Source: Daphnia pulex
Taxonomy: Eukaryota > Arthropoda > Branchiopoda > Diplostraca > Daphniidae
NCBI RefSeq assembly: GCF_021134715.1
Contig: NC_060021.1
Location: forward strand, 10,510,501-10,574,500
Direction of reading: 5' to 3'
DNA length: 64,000 nt
Part shown: positions 1 to 12,726 of the stretch, one piece after another
Position numbering within the stretch: position 1 is the stretch's first letter
Layout: every line of letters begins with the position of its first letter
Position numbers and translations under genes: made by a program
Notes under the pieces: generated by a model
The model's input: the letters and a program-made list of their open reading frames with translations, nothing else
What the model was told of the DNA's origin: nothing
Databases searched by the model: none

Positions 1-1517
1 TAAACGAATTTCACGAACGACAGGAAGGGGCAGAGGCGGACGGGACGAGCGTCATTTCCTACTCGCCGCAATCGGATCGTGATTACGGCAGCCTCATCTG
101 CTGGGCGCGCAACGTGATCGGCGAGCAACGGGAGCCTTGCGTCTATCGCATTTTCCTCGGAGGTGCAGCCCAAATAATTCCAGCCTGAAATAATATCAAG
201 ATAGGGAAATAGTACATTACGTTTTGTTGTGTTGCAGTGCGCCCGGATCCACCGAGCAATTGTTCGGTGTTGAATCAAACGGCTGAGGCGGTGGAAGTTT
301 GGTGCCGGCCGGGATTCGACGGTGGTCACCCGCAACTGTTTCAATTCGAAATCTTCGATACGCAGTCGGCCGTTCTCCTTTACAACAAATCCGGACGGTA
401 TCCGCATTTGCGCGTCGGCAACCTCGAATCCGGAATCAAGCTCTTCATTCAAGTTTCGGCATTCAATCAACGGGGTAGGTCGCCACTTGTCCCTTTGGAG
501 GCATACACCATCAAAATCGCTGACAAACAAACAGGTAAGAATAAACACTTTCCTAAATTTCCCAAGGGTGTTAACTGATTTGTTTTCTTATTGTGATTTA
601 TCCTCATCATAAGTCATTTGTTCACTATAGTGGGTAATTTGTTGTTTTTGCTTTCGGTCCAGTTATTATGGAGACAAGGGACTGGGCTTCGATTCTGGGT
701 ATTGCTAGCGGCGTATCTGCCACGATCCTGATTGTGTGCATCGCCATAGGACTGACTGCCAGGTTCCGCCGACAAAATCAACAACCGAACCACGACCGTC
801 ATCATCCCATTAAAATGGATAGAATAAATGAGACGACGATGACTGTCAACGCTAACGCGGGCGATGAGCTTCAACATAATAATGAAGATCCCGATATCAT
901 CATTAATAGTAATTCTGGTAGGTCTTACTTGCCTGTCAGGGTTCTACTCTATCCAGCTTTGAGAAATTGACACAAACCTAATACTATGGCAAAGTACCGT
1001 TTCGTTGGAATTGAAACTTCCGGGAAACTTTGTACTTAGTCATTGTGAGAGAAAGTTATGTGACTTAGAAACTATTCCTCAAAGCGTCTTCTTGTTAAGA
1101 TTTCGAATTGAATAAAAACCGGAATATAATTTTCATTTAGTTCACGAACAGCAGTTTCCGGAGCACCTCAATCACGCCTCTGCATCATCAGCTTATCGTG
1201 TAAGTTATAAATTCTAATTTAAAACGGTTCGGTAGCTTTTTTTTCGTTTTTTTATGTAAACATAATTTAACGATTATGCAAACGCATTATAGAGAAATGA
1301 AGCAGCAGATTGGACTCAACGGGAAAATGAATCTACCCACATAAACTATTGTACTCATTCGGATATCGACAAGCCCATCGTCGTTGGAGTTCAATATTAT
1401 CATTCGCTCAACAGACAAGAGGAAACCGGAAAGCCTTGGATGACGGACGATCTGGACACTATCGTCTCCGTCAAAACCCCTTATCGACAGAAACAAATTC
1501 CTGTTCATCTTTTGTAA
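1..1517 (+). CDS. Sidestep-like immunoglobulin/fibronectin receptor, 3' end (partial)
   Basis: The C-terminal part of a type I cell-surface adhesion receptor; the gene begins before the window. Exons read by eye are 1-162, 238-534, 663-917, 1141-1199 and 1293-1517 (TAA 1515-1517), with matching phases. The first exon is the end of an Ig domain with the YGSLICWARNVIG pattern. The second is a fibronectin-III-like domain (PDPPSNCSV, then GFDGGHPQ and NQRGRSP). The third has a single membrane helix (about ASILGIASGVSATILIVCIA) and a basic stop-transfer. The last two exons are a cytoplasmic tail of about 115 residues rich in acidic and polar residues. This layout and wording match the arthropod Sidestep family, whose founding member guides motor axons by binding Beaten path proteins. 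Which paralogue this is cannot be told. Confidence 0.75.
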
Positions 1518-4060
1518 CCGGCAGGTAAAACATTTTAGTGGGTGATGTTAATCGAGGATTCACGGACACTAACAGATTCTGATTCCATCCAAACAGGACC
1601 CACATTTCGACTATCCGTTGGTTGTACACGTAAACAAGCCAGCTGCATGCTCAGCTACCGGAGATTAAATTACTGGTACGGTTGAGCAATAATCGTCCAA
1701 GATCAACATAATTTCGGATTGGCCGCTGACTGTTTCTGAGCGCCACTGGAGTTCAACATCCGCATCCCGCAACGGCAAACGTCTAGTGTCTAGACACCAA
1801 CACAATGAAGAGCGAAAGTCGATATCAACTATTCCTTTGGCGCAACAACCCTCATTCACATTCCTTCAAAGATCTGTGATTTTATTGTAGAAATTGGTGA
1901 GCGTGTAGAACAATCTTATTTAAAAAAAAATCAAATCTTAACTTCAACATTTTCCATCTCTTACATTCAGGACTTGCGCACATACCTCAGCAGTCGACCA
2001 AATTCTATTGACTCCATTCAACAGCCCATCATGTTGTCGCAACGCACATTGATTTCTATATTGTATGGAAAGAAGGGCGGTCCTGTATCATCTTCGGATA
2101 TTAAATTATCGACAAGTTTGTTTGAACTATGGGGCCTTTTCTTTATCTAATGGAAAATTCCTCAGTTTTACTAATAATAAGTAATTATACCGGTACTCGG
2201 ATTGTAAATAGCGCTTCACTTTTCAATTGTATTTTGAATTAATTATATGCTTATTTGGTGCCAAAGTATTTATGTATACCAGCAGATATCTTTCGTACTA
2301 TACGTAACTGGATTTTCATTGCGTGTTTGCCGTCGTTGGTGAACTGCCAATCCTCGGACACTATGAGAATAGACATGGTTTGTCGGATCACTCACCTCAC
2401 AAAGTCACTCTCACAAGGAGATAAATGATAACATTTTAACGAATTATCTCGATCATGAAAACTTTTAAAAGGTATCTTGAAATAAAAATTGTTTCTACTA
2501 TTTTTAAACAACGCTATCCAATGTATTGCCTTTTATTTATTAGCTTGTATTCAACGCACCGCGTCTAATCGTCAGCGGTTACAACAGTGATCTGTTTACG
2601 TGCATGTACTACTTTCACGTCCATTATAAGTGAGTTCAAGAGAGCAGTAGCTGTTCGTGATGGAAAAAAAACTGAGTTAACTTCAGCCGTCGTTTCGACC
2701 TTGCACGTCACGAATTTTGTTACGTTCAATCATACCAGAATTTCACTTCACCATCCATTCGGGTCAATTTGCTGTGCTAATTATAGCTGTGACGTTGCCA
2801 TCGTGATTCTTACCGACGAACTTACCGACGAACTTACCGACGTGACTTACCGAAAGGTAGTTGGACAAAATGGGTGTGGCACATAGTCGATGTTGATGGA
2901 ATGATAGCTAACGAACTGGAACCCCATAGTTTGAAAAATTATTAAAAGGTCGACAGCCAGGGTGATCTCCCCCCAAAAACAGAAAATAACTTTTACATCA
3001 TTGCTCAAAGACGGGCCAGGGCCATCATGATGCAACAACTTGAAGGAACTGATGTTATCGCCTATAGCCGTCTCCGATTACCTTGGTACGTTTGAGAAAA
3101 TATTTCCTATTGTTATCGTGCCAGTTACCTCACTTTCGTTCGCAGAAATCGTCCCTTTTAACAACGTACGTCTGTTGAATTTCTTTTCTTGTCCTTTCTT
3201 TTTATTCGTTTTGCATGATCAAGCTTTTGATAGTTGTTGCTTGGCTGGCCTTTACCACTTACTGCCGATAGCGCCGAAGGACCGCTGAAATGTGTTTTCT
3301 TTTATTCGCCAATTTTTATTTGCAATATTTCACTAAATGCTGGTATAACGCAACTTCGCAATAGTCAGCAGCTGAAGTTCTTGAAGACGATTCAGCTCGA
3401 TCATATCCCATATATACAGTAGGGCTCCTTGTTACGTACAGCACTAAACATTCAAAAAGCTGATGATAAAAATAGAAAACAAGAAAGCATTGTTTCGTAC
3501 CACATGGATTATAGGTCCACATATAGACTGGAAATGTATCATCCCACCCATCACTCTAATCAGCAAATACTCAATGCTGGCCAAAGGATTTAGTTAGGAT
3601 ATAGCTAAAGGTTCCTTAGACTCAGGCAAAACTAATGACATTTTCATTTTGCTCTGTTTGTGTATATCCGTCAGATGCAAATAATCCGCTACGGACAAAC
3701 GTAATAAGGTCAGGTAACTGAAGAGCTTGCCAATCTTACGAAAAGGTCAAAGAACTCACTCTAATATCGCCAGTATATCTCTCAAGGTTGGCCTCGGGAG
3801 CAAAGTCTTTCGCAAAATAAATTATAGCTCATTATTTTTAACGAAAATTATACTCTTCTGTGCCATTTGTACGAGCACTCAGATTACTGTACCTGTGCAA
3901 CTTTAGGTCTAGATACTAAATAAGTGGCTAGAAATCTGGTACAATCTTTATAGTTCCATTCTCTTTCATTCACCCGCCGTGGACTTTTCTTCGCCATTCA
4001 CTTTCGCTCGATTGAATTATCACGCAAAGCGCCTCCCACCTATCGTGAAATCACTGATTT
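1518..4060. other. Non-coding stretch between the sidestep-like gene and the cuticle gene
   Basis: About 2.5 kb with no gene I can support. The first part is probably 3' UTR of the sidestep-like gene. A short tandem repeat of the 12-mer cttaccgacgaa lies at 2809-2845. Short open frames on both strands show no recognisable domain or splice context. Confidence 0.5.
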
Positions 4061-4065
4061 CTCCG

Positions 4066-4106
4066 CATATATAAACCGACGGCTGCTCGACTTTGAAGCA
4101 TCAGTT
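4066..4106 (+). promoter_or_regulatory. Core promoter of the cuticle protein gene
   Basis: A TATA box (tatataaa, about 4068-4075) is followed about 30 bases later by an ATCAGTT initiator at 4100-4106. This is the usual arthropod TATA plus TCAGT arrangement. The start codon lies about 50 bases further on. Confidence 0.7.
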
Positions 4107-4151
4107 CTACCACTGTTTCAAGTCTAGACAACCCCACATCACACTCCCAAC

Positions 4152-4864
4152 ATGAAGGTAAACATACAAATGTACAAGTTAATTTTGAATTGGAATAATC
4201 AATTTGATTATTTGCGTTTCTATCTATTGATTTTAGTTTATCGTTCTCGCTGCCGTTTTAGCCGTTGCTGCTGCCAATAATGCCTACAACAAGGCACCTG
4301 TCTACTCTGCCCCGTCCTACAAATCTCCAGCTTATTCCGCTCCGGCCTACTCCGCACCGGAGGAATACGTGAGTCTGATCCGCTGGCATCAAGGATTCAA
4401 GATGATTAATAATCAATATGATTTTGGTTTGTCTTGTGCATCATCAGCCCGCCCAGCCCTACAGCTATTCCTACAACGTGAAGGATGAGCCATCTTACAA
4501 TGACTTTATCCATTCCGAGAGCACCGACGGAAAAGTAACCACTGGCTCTTACAAAGTCGCTCTCCCCGACGGCCGCACCCAGATCGTTTCCTACAAGGCC
4601 GACAGCTATGGTTACAATGCTGACGTCAAGTATGAAGGCGAGGCCAGACATCCCGAATACAAGCAGTCCGATTACAAAGCGCCAGCTTACCCTGCTCCGG
4701 CCTACTCTGCTCCGGCCTACTCTGCCCCAGCCTACAAGGCTCCAGAGTACAAATCTCCCGCACCCGCCTACAAGGCTCCCGCTTACTCTGCCCCAGCCTA
4801 TAAAGCCCCCACCCCGGCCTACAAAGCCCCAGCGTACTCCGCTCCTGCCTATCCTAAATATTAA
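4152..4864 (+). CDS. Rebers-Riddiford (CPR) cuticle protein with YSAPAY repeats
   Basis: A secreted structural protein of the chitinous exoskeleton, 184 residues. Exons are 4152-4157 (only Met-Lys), 4237-4368 and 4448-4864, all phase 0. The tiny first exon followed by the rest of the signal peptide (FIVLAAVLAVAAA) is typical of arthropod cuticle genes. A chitin-binding type 4 (R&R) domain spans about residues 47-110, with YSYNVKDE, then TTGSYKVALPDGRTQ, then YKADSYGYNADVKYEGEA. It is flanked on both sides by AYSAPAY/AYKAP repeats, common in cuticle proteins and thought to give flexible coils. The family assignment is firm. The tissue and stage of expression cannot be read from the sequence. 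Confidence 0.93.
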
Positions 4865-5292
4865 GTGCTCATAAATTGTATAGTTTCAAATTTACAGATA
4901 ATTATATGAAAATACATTAGATCGTGAAGAAAGATTTAGCCCATTTATACGGCATTGTGCTTGACTGAGTCCAATACAAAATTATTAAATAAATTCTTAA
5001 TGTGAAGTTACGAAGGCACAGTTGAAAAATTAGAACTTATCTGCTTTCACTATTATTCAGGGAAATTATGAAAGCTTGGAAGTTTGAAATTTTTTTTTTT
5101 TTTTAAGTTTGGCGGGCTAAGACGACATCTGTCCAGGCATTTAGGCAACAACTGAATTTTCCTATTGTTATGTTTTTGGGGTGTCGTCAGCTAGAGCTAG
5201 TGTCACTTCCTCAGTGTTTTTTTGATTTAGTAGGCTACAATAATAAATCGACCAGTGCTTTAAATATCTAAAACCAAGAAGTAATCGTTAAG

Positions 5293-8200
5293 ATGGCAAA
5301 GGAAACGGTAAGCGTCTTTTTAAAAATCAAGTGTACTTCTATATCATGAATTTTCAATGTTGTATCCTGACAGTCTGGACTTTTAATGAATGTTATTGGG
5401 ACACTCTCATCCCTATCTTCAAATGAGCAACGTGACCGAGAGAAGGCGAAATTAGAACGTGAATTTAAACTTAGCGACCAGAGATTGGAGAAACTCGTTG
5501 CCACACACCACAGAGACTTGGCAAATGTGATGCAGATCTACAGTAAAGTTTCTGTTAGCATCAATGACGCTAGAACTCGGATAGCTATGGTAAAAGGACA
5601 ATTGGCTGCTTGTAGAGGACTGTTACATTGCAGAAGAGATGAACTTAAGAAGCTGTGGCTCGAAGGTGTGGAGCATAAGCAGGTTCTTTTAATGCTGAAT
5701 CAAATGTAACTTAAACATTTCAATTTGCAATTATCAAGACTAGAAGTTTTAATGTATAAATTTATCAATACCCTTTCAGCGAAAAGTTAAAGGAAATTCC
5801 TGATAAAATCAACGAGAATATAGCAAAGAAGAATTACATAGCAGCTGCCCAGCTTATTGTTGAAGCCCACGAGAACTTACAAGGCCCGCTTCAGAATGTT
5901 GAAGCTTTGAAAGATGTCCGTAGTGATCTTGCTACAAAGCAAGAGGTATACATTAAGTTTTAAATTTCTGCTATTTGTTCAAAATTTAAAAATGGTTTAC
6001 TTTTATCTTTAGCGTTTCTATAAGATATTGTTGGAAGATTTGAGTCACTATATCTACGTGAAATCGTCAAATGATGTACTGCAGTGGAAACGTGCTGCCA
6101 ATGCCCAACCAGCTTTCCAAAGAGCATCTAGTGGCCGTAATTCCTCTGGTAGGGCTTCTGGAAACATGATGACAAAGAGCGACGCTCCAAAAGTGAAATC
6201 TCTTATGCTAGAAATTGTCGGCAGTAGTCAAAGGTAAGATTGAAATTCACGAAATTCACGAAATGGTCTATAAATAAATTATGCCAATTTGTTTTGTAGC
6301 TCTCAAGATGAAAGCAGTAACCAATGCATTTCAAATATAATCCAGTGCCTCGCTCTAGTGAATAAATTACCCGAAACCTTAGAGGTAATGTGCAACCTTT
6401 ACATCTATGGCAAAATGAAAGCAAAATTTGACATTTCGCATACATTTCTACATTCCTTAGAGCTTGAAAAGTGGCATGGGAACGGAAATGACGGCGATCA
6501 CAAGAAAAACCGCCCAGCAAGTCAGCGAAATTCACCCTTCCAGCAACAAAAACGTTTTGAAAGAACTCTTTGAGGCCGTAATGGAGCAAATGAGAAGGAT
6601 AGTGAAGGCGCATGCAGTCGTCCTTGATAGTGTAAAAGGTTTACTGAAGGACCAGCAGTACAATAATGATGTTGTTATGTACACAAAAGAAGATGTATGG
6701 TCCCAAGTACAAACTGTGGTATGTTAAGCTATTCTTTGATTTACAACACATACATGTCATTTAAATTGTAAAATTTTTCTCACCTTAGATTCAGGTACTT
6801 TTGTCACAGTATTGGGATATTGGTAGTACAGCGTCGAAGAGTAGCAATTCGGGTGGTAGTTTCTCTTCGAATTCCCAGTTGGCAGCCGCGGATTTAAACG
6901 CCTATTTTTCTAGGAGAAGGCAACCCAGGTAAGAATTTAGTAGTTACTCGTCATGATTTAATTTTTTCCATATTATTATTTGTTGTGGAAAGAATCTGAA
7001 TGCAACATCTTTCTAAATGATTTAGGGCGCAGAAAACGACGCTTTTCAGGTTTGAAGGATCCCTGCACTCCATCAGCTTGAACGATTCGAACAGCGATCA
7101 CTGCAAGCAAGACTCACATGGACTTGATGGTTCCGATCGGGTTTTGATTGTCGAGCCCAACGCACGTCTGGTGATTGAAATATACCAACCACTGATGGCC
7201 TTTGTTCAAGAAATTGAAACTGCTCTGGGATGTAGCTCACAAGGGTATGTATTTAATTAGTTTTCAAATCATGCGTATCTATAATCGAGAAGACCTTATA
7301 CACGTATGTTAATATATTCAACAGAACACATTGCGCGCTTCATGTATTTATCACCGTATTTACACGTGACGTCTTCCTAAGTCAAATTCACATTGAAATG
7401 GGCACCGCTCTAGATGAAGCTACGCGAAAGCTAGATATGTGGAAGTCCGTGAACCCTACTGAATCGATACAGAATACTAAGGCCACTCGTCCTTTGCTTC
7501 AGGTGAAGTCATTTTCATTGTTTTCGCCTTAAATTGTTATTAAGTTTTCGATTCTTTTTAGAGCACTGTACAAGTCTATCGTTGTCTAATGGAGATTCGC
7601 CAATTGATGGAAGCGCTTCCACAATTCGCTCAACATTTTCTAGGTAATTAGAACTGCGAGTAAAATTATTGTTAATGTTTTCTTATTGACGTAATGTTTG
7701 TTCATACTTACTAGGAATGACATGCAACATGCTACTCCGATACAGTGAAACATGTCAAGCAGCCTACAGAGGTTTAGTTCAACCGGACTCCGAGGACAAA
7801 CGTGTGATCAGTGCTACATGGGCGAAAGATGAAGACATCCATCGATTTTTAAGGTTTTTATTCATTTTTGCGGGGCAAATGAGAGTCGTTGATTCTAAGT
7901 TATATAAATTAGGTCTCTTCCGAGTTGGACGGCTTTGCAAACTGTTCGAGCCCATCGTAACTCTGGGGCTACTGATGGTGAGACTTATGAAGACAGTCCA
8001 GAGGAAATCAAGCAGCGAAGTGCGAAAGAAACGGAGATCCTGACGGGTAATCTTGGCGACGCCATCATTCCTCCGCATGAGATTCTTGCCGACCCAGCGC
8101 AGATGAGAATATTGGCTCTGCTCCAAGAATCTTTGGTAAGCAAATGCAATGGTTATTGAGATGATCATATCTCTAAATTTTGTACATTGCACAGGAGTGG

Positions 8201-9241
8201 TTTGCTGCTCATATTCAAGAATTAGCGAATGTCATAACCCGCTCTGGGGCTTCCGAATCTCTCCTAGCTTTGCCGGAATCAAACGTCCAGACGTTGCTGG
8301 AACTAGCAAAAGATTTTGAAGACCTAGCCGACACCTGCCTTTTAGTGTTGCACTTGGAAGTGCGTGTTCATTGCTTTTACCATTTGGTGCCGCTTGGAAG
8401 ACAAGCGCAATTTTGGCTAAATGGCGATAATCAGGAGCCTGACCCTGAAATTGGTCGACTCAGTCGTGATTTGACAGCCATCGACGAATCTTTGTCGGCA
8501 TTTATTCAACCGCGCAAACATCGCGTACGTTCCCCGAAAATGAAATTCAATTTGTTTAAAACTCACTTGTTTGTTTCTATCGCATTTCAGTACATTTTCG
8601 AGGGAGTTAGCCACCTGGTTTCCAGCATCATTATGTCTTCAGTCCAACATATCCGTCGGATGAACGAAAATGGCGTTAAGAAAATGTGCCGCAATATTTT
8701 TGCGCTGCAACAAACGTTGACTAGCATCACTTTGGCCCGCGAACCAGCATTAGACCACGCTCGACAATATTTCGAACTGCTTTGCACCACCCCAGAAGTA
8801 AAACCTGCTTTCATTTTTATTTTTTAGAAATGATTAAGTATTCGATATTTTTGTGAGAGTGTTACTGTCATTCATTATGATATTTACAACAAGTTTTGCA
8901 TTATTTAACGCTGCATTTGTAAAGGATTACACCTTTACCCAAGGAATGGAAGTAAGAAATGTATTTGTAGTGTAGCTTTAAGCATGTTTATCTATCTTTG
9001 CGGCTGATTAAGCGAGTTCTTTTAAGAGATTGTTTTGTAATTCCTTTTTTGTTTTGTTTTATTTCTTTGACAGGAAATTTTGAACGGTATTCTCGAACGG
9101 GGATCTCAGTACACGGAATTGGAATACATCCAGGTGCTTCATCTGTTGAACAAAAGTCGTCCAGGTACGGCTTCAAACGAAATAACTCGTCATCTTGAGC
9201 GCCTTTCAGAAATTCTAGGAGAATTAGGCGTTACTGTTTAA
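5293..9241 (+). CDS. EXOC4: Exocyst complex component 4 (Sec8)
   Basis: Subunit of the octameric exocyst, which tethers secretory vesicles to the plasma membrane before SNARE-mediated fusion. Fifteen exons: 5293-5307, 5374-5705, 5780-5945, 6013-6233, 6300-6384, 6461-6718, 6789-6928, 7026-7244, 7325-7502, 7562-7643, 7715-7853, 7913-8135, 8195-8524, 8591-8797 and 9074-9241. They join to 2763 bases, or 920 residues (about 970-985 in human and fly). The N-terminal Sec8 domain is clear: [14 protein letters not shown], a coiled region to [20 protein letters not shown], then [16 protein letters not shown]. The C-terminus ends in the conserved stretch [20 protein letters not shown]. The start is the first ATG, giving the usual short MAKET opening. 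A possible 27-base extra exon in the last intron is reported as a finding. Confidence 0.93.
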
Positions 9242-9940
9242 GTTTGTTTGTTTAATTAAATCTCGTGACGCTTGCATGTTCAAACCGACAGGCGTCACGC
9301 TATAAACATGTTCACTCTTCTCTATGGTTTCACTCAAGAAGTTGAATTAATTTTTTTTTCTCGTATTCTCATGGGTAATCACCATATATACATACATATA
9401 TTACATTTCCTGTTTTGAAACCCTACACGATCAACTGGATACACTGTGTATATCCCACTAATTATCAATACCTTAAGTCGGCAAGTCGCTGTATTAATTT
9501 ACGTCTCTTATTTGTTTCGTAGAAATTTCAGCTGTGGGTGGCAGCCACCCGGTGGCTATCAAAGAAAGTGCGTTGATCTCGTATACATTCAGCACAACGT
9601 TCGTGCCATAAAACAAGTCGGGAAATTCCGCCAACACTACGATACGTGCCAACATTTTTAAATAATGAGAGTTTTGCGGTTGTTTTAGTGTTGACAATCG
9701 AATAGCTCAAAGGGAACCTTGGTCACATTGAGCTCTCTAAACAAGTGATTAAGCCTTACAGGCGTGTAAGAGAAAGCATATCGATCGGGTGTGATCTCCT
9801 TATCTGGGTAAATCCTAGCCTGATGAGCTGTGGACGTGAAGAGACGACGCTTTCTGTGGTTCATCTCCGCTAATAAGAGGATCAATTCTGGTAGAAGAGA
9901 AGCCGCAACTTGCTGTTGGATTGAAGTAAAAAATTGAAAC
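9242..9940. other. Intergenic stretch between Sec8 and the first proline-rich gene
   Basis: No gene seen. It includes the short 3' UTR of Sec8, AT-rich sequence, and a small GC-rich hairpin (ggtggc/gccacc) near 9538-9550. Overlapping frames near 9450-9960 lack any family resemblance. Confidence 0.5.
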
Positions 9941-9941
9941 G

Positions 9942-10085
9942 ACAAGGAGGTTAGTGGCACAAACCATGAGCGATTGTATCCGGGAAATTCCGAAATTCAC
10001 TCGTCAAAGAGTTTTGGGGTGCAGAAAAGGCGGAACCTTATTCTCCGTGAATATAAGTAACAGCGAGGATCATATTTGCATCAGT
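9942..10085 (+). promoter_or_regulatory. Promoter module of the first proline-rich secreted gene
   Basis: Contains an upstream block (gtggcacaaaccatgagcga, within 9942-9974), a second block gaaaaggcgga at about 10023-10034, a TATA-like atataag at 10051-10057 and a TCAGT initiator at 10081-10085. The same order and nearly the same spacing occur upstream of the paralogue at 25663-25801, so the blocks are likely functional. Confidence 0.7.
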
Positions 10086-10185
10086 GCTGTTTCCGAGCCC
10101 GACTTCGCTTCACTACATATTCTAATATCTTTGTTTTTTTCAGCTTAATAAGTTCAGCTGTCGAATCTTCGGGTCGCTAAACAAC

Positions 10186-11446
10186 ATGGCTAAACCCGAA
10201 ATTTCCAAGGTGAATTTTAGATGTGTAACTTTAAAGTTAATTTTAAAACATACATTTATGACGAAACCAATTAATTTTTTTCATTTCATTACTCTATTAG
10301 TTTCTGGCGCCAATTTTGCTGATTGCGTTGGCCTTCGCAATCATTGAATCGGATATCTGCGTGTCGGCCGAAAGTAATCTCATGGGGGTGTATGTTGATG
10401 TGGCTGGTGACAGTTTGGATGGCATCGAAGAACGATTTGATTTTTCTCACGGAAAAGGAAAGGGGCACATTGGTAGACGGCGCCCGGGAAAACTGCGTAA
10501 TAAACATAAACATAAACATACCAAATCCAGTTATGGAGTCCCTAAATCACAATACGAGGCGTCCAAACCTTACTACCCACCATCTAAGGCACAAAGCAAA
10601 CCTCATGCCAAATATCCTCCGAAGACCCAGTACAGTTTAGGTCCAGTTTATAGTTACGTAGCTCCAGCTTACAATACTCCAACCTACAGTCTACCTGTAT
10701 ACAGCCAATCTGCACACCTTCGTGCTTCAGCCTTGCGTCCGCAACCTTCACGTCCTCAATCTCCACGTCGCCCTCAGGCTTCAGTTGTCCATCGTCCGTC
10801 CCACCTTGCACCCCCTCAATATAAGAATTCACCTCCAGTACATCCCCAATCAGCACTTCCAACGCGACCTAAAACTTCATCCACGACACGCCCTAAGACG
10901 CCACCTCCGACACCACCCAAAATTTCACCTGCGACAAGTCCCAAAACTTCACACCCGACCCGTCCTAAAACTTCACCTCCGACAAGTCCCAAAACTTCAC
11001 CCCGCCCATCTTCTCATCGTCCCACATATCCTACAACTTCACTTTCCACAACAACCAGTCCTTCAACTACTACCAGTACCCGAGTTTATAGTTCTCCGGC
11101 TCCTGTTAGTAGTACTACAGCTACTGCAACCTCTAGTCCGATAGATACCAGCACTTCTGCGTACAATTCTTCCACTTCCGATTCTTCCACTTCCAGTGCT
11201 CCGGAATCTAGCTCTCCAAAGACCGAATCCAGCCAACCGAAGAAAAAATATGCTCCACCCAAAAAAGAGATGATTATTCCGCTTAAGTTAAAGAATGAAG
11301 TCCCAATCAAGCCAGCTTACACCCCAAAAAGCTCACCAAAGGGGAATTCCACATCTCCCGTATCGATATCAAAGGATAACGAAGGATTTTTTAGTAGCCC
11401 GTCCGAAGGCTTTCCAAATTTTTTCAAACAATTATTGCAAGGTTAA
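10186..11446 (+). CDS. Secreted Pro/Ser/Thr-rich protein, paralogue 1
   Basis: Predicted extracellular protein of 389 residues; I do not recognise a named family. Exons are 10186-10209 (MAKPEISK) and 10301-11446. The signal peptide is split by the intron and continues as FLAPILLIALAFAIIE, ending near VSAESNL. The body is low-complexity: a basic KHKHKH stretch, tyrosine-proline repeats, then long Pro-Lys-Thr-Ser repeats (KTSPPTSPKTS-like) and a Ser/Thr-rich, mucin-like segment. The C-terminus GFPNFFKQLLQG is nearly identical to that of the paralogue at 25885-26729, as is the signal region. Only the repetitive middle differs. It could be a cuticle, glue or peritrophic-matrix component, but no chitin-binding domain is visible. 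Confidence 0.85.
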
Positions 11447-12120
11447 CAATAAGAGTTTAGAGCTGGTTTTGGTAACAAAATATTTAAGTTTGACGTGTTT
11501 TTGTTTTTATTTAAGAACTTAAATTAATAAGACCGTAAACTAGTCTTGTACTCTTTTCTCAATTGTATACTTTTATCGCTGCATGGTATTCTTTGAATAT
11601 TTATTTCCCAAATCGTTTGTTACGTTTCCTTTTTTGCTCTTTTTGTTTCAGTAGGTGGAAAGGGGTTGGCAGATTTTTGACAATTCCAAGCTGAGTCGCG
11701 CGCTGATTTTATAAAAGTGAAAGAGAAAAGAATTTGGCATTATATTTAACTCGGCAAAAAGTGTCGCGGTTGCGACATTTCTTCAACAGTTGCCAACCTC
11801 TCAGTTATAATGTTGATTTATTTTGTGACCGGCAATAAAAGGTTCAGAAATACATGAATCAAGTTCTATTCTTGTATAAATACATACTTTCCCTTAGTAA
11901 GAAACAGATGATAATTATTAACATGCAAATAAGGAAATGAAGTGAAGGTATGAAGATTTGAAAAAAAAATCGGTATGGCGACCGTAGAACTTTAAAAAAT
12001 TTCTTCGTACGCGACAGTAGAACTCCAACAACAGTAGAACTCCAAAGACATAAGAACTCCTTTTTTTAAATATTGTATTTTTAATAATATTTTATTTTTT
12101 CATATTTAATTTTTAGCCTG
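11447..12120. other. Non-coding stretch before the large repeat
   Basis: AT-rich DNA with no gene seen. The phrase agtagaactccaa recurs about three times between 12010 and 12060. Nothing else is supported. Confidence 0.5.
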
Positions 12121-12260
12121 CTAGCGTGTCCGTTATCCGTTAAACCGTTAACGGTATAGAAAATCTTACTCGAATGCTCCACGCTAGATGGCGAAATCCA
12201 CAAAAATGCGGCCTGAAAATGGCGACCACATTGCGAGTGTCGGGTCGAGTCGAGTAAGAG

Positions 12261-12726
12261 CATAGCCTACTTTATTATAGGAAGCCCAACGGTTTGGGCT
12301 TTTTTTGGAAGCCAATTTGGGTTCCCTTCCTCTTATTTGGCTCCGCCCTAAGTGGACCCACGGGAGCCAATTTATCGTCTAGCGGCGATATTTGAAAACA
12401 CGGATTTGTTTACGTTTCTATCGATATGATTGTTAAATGGCTACGAAGGGCCATTCACTAAACAATAATGTCCACCGTTCCATGTAACATTGTCATGAAA
12501 TCCCTCACGGCAACATATTAATGGTGCGTTCATAAATTACAGGGTTCCCCCCAAACCATAACATTCGAAATTTCGGAGGGCGTGTCATTATTTCGCTCAC
12601 CAGATGGCCCCCCTGGGTCCACTTGGAAGATGCGAAATCGGAGGAAAGGTGAGCAAAGTAGGCTTCACTTTTCCAACACGCGAGAGATATCCTTCCTTTG
12701 GGCTTCCTATAATAAAGTAGGCTATG
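12261..12726. mobile_element. Non-autonomous DNA transposon (MITE) with 29-base terminal inverted repeats
   Basis: The ends are perfect inverted repeats of 29 bases at 12261-12289 and 12698-12726, beginning catagcctactttattata. A 7-base direct repeat, gtaagag, flanks it at 12254-12260 and 12727-12733. The second copy of the host repeat has a single uninterrupted gtaagag at the same place (about 59516-59522), which proves insertion here. The inside has no transposase; long open frames across it are chance. The superfamily is unknown: a 7-base duplication is not diagnostic, and P-like or hAT-like kin are possible. Confidence 0.92.
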
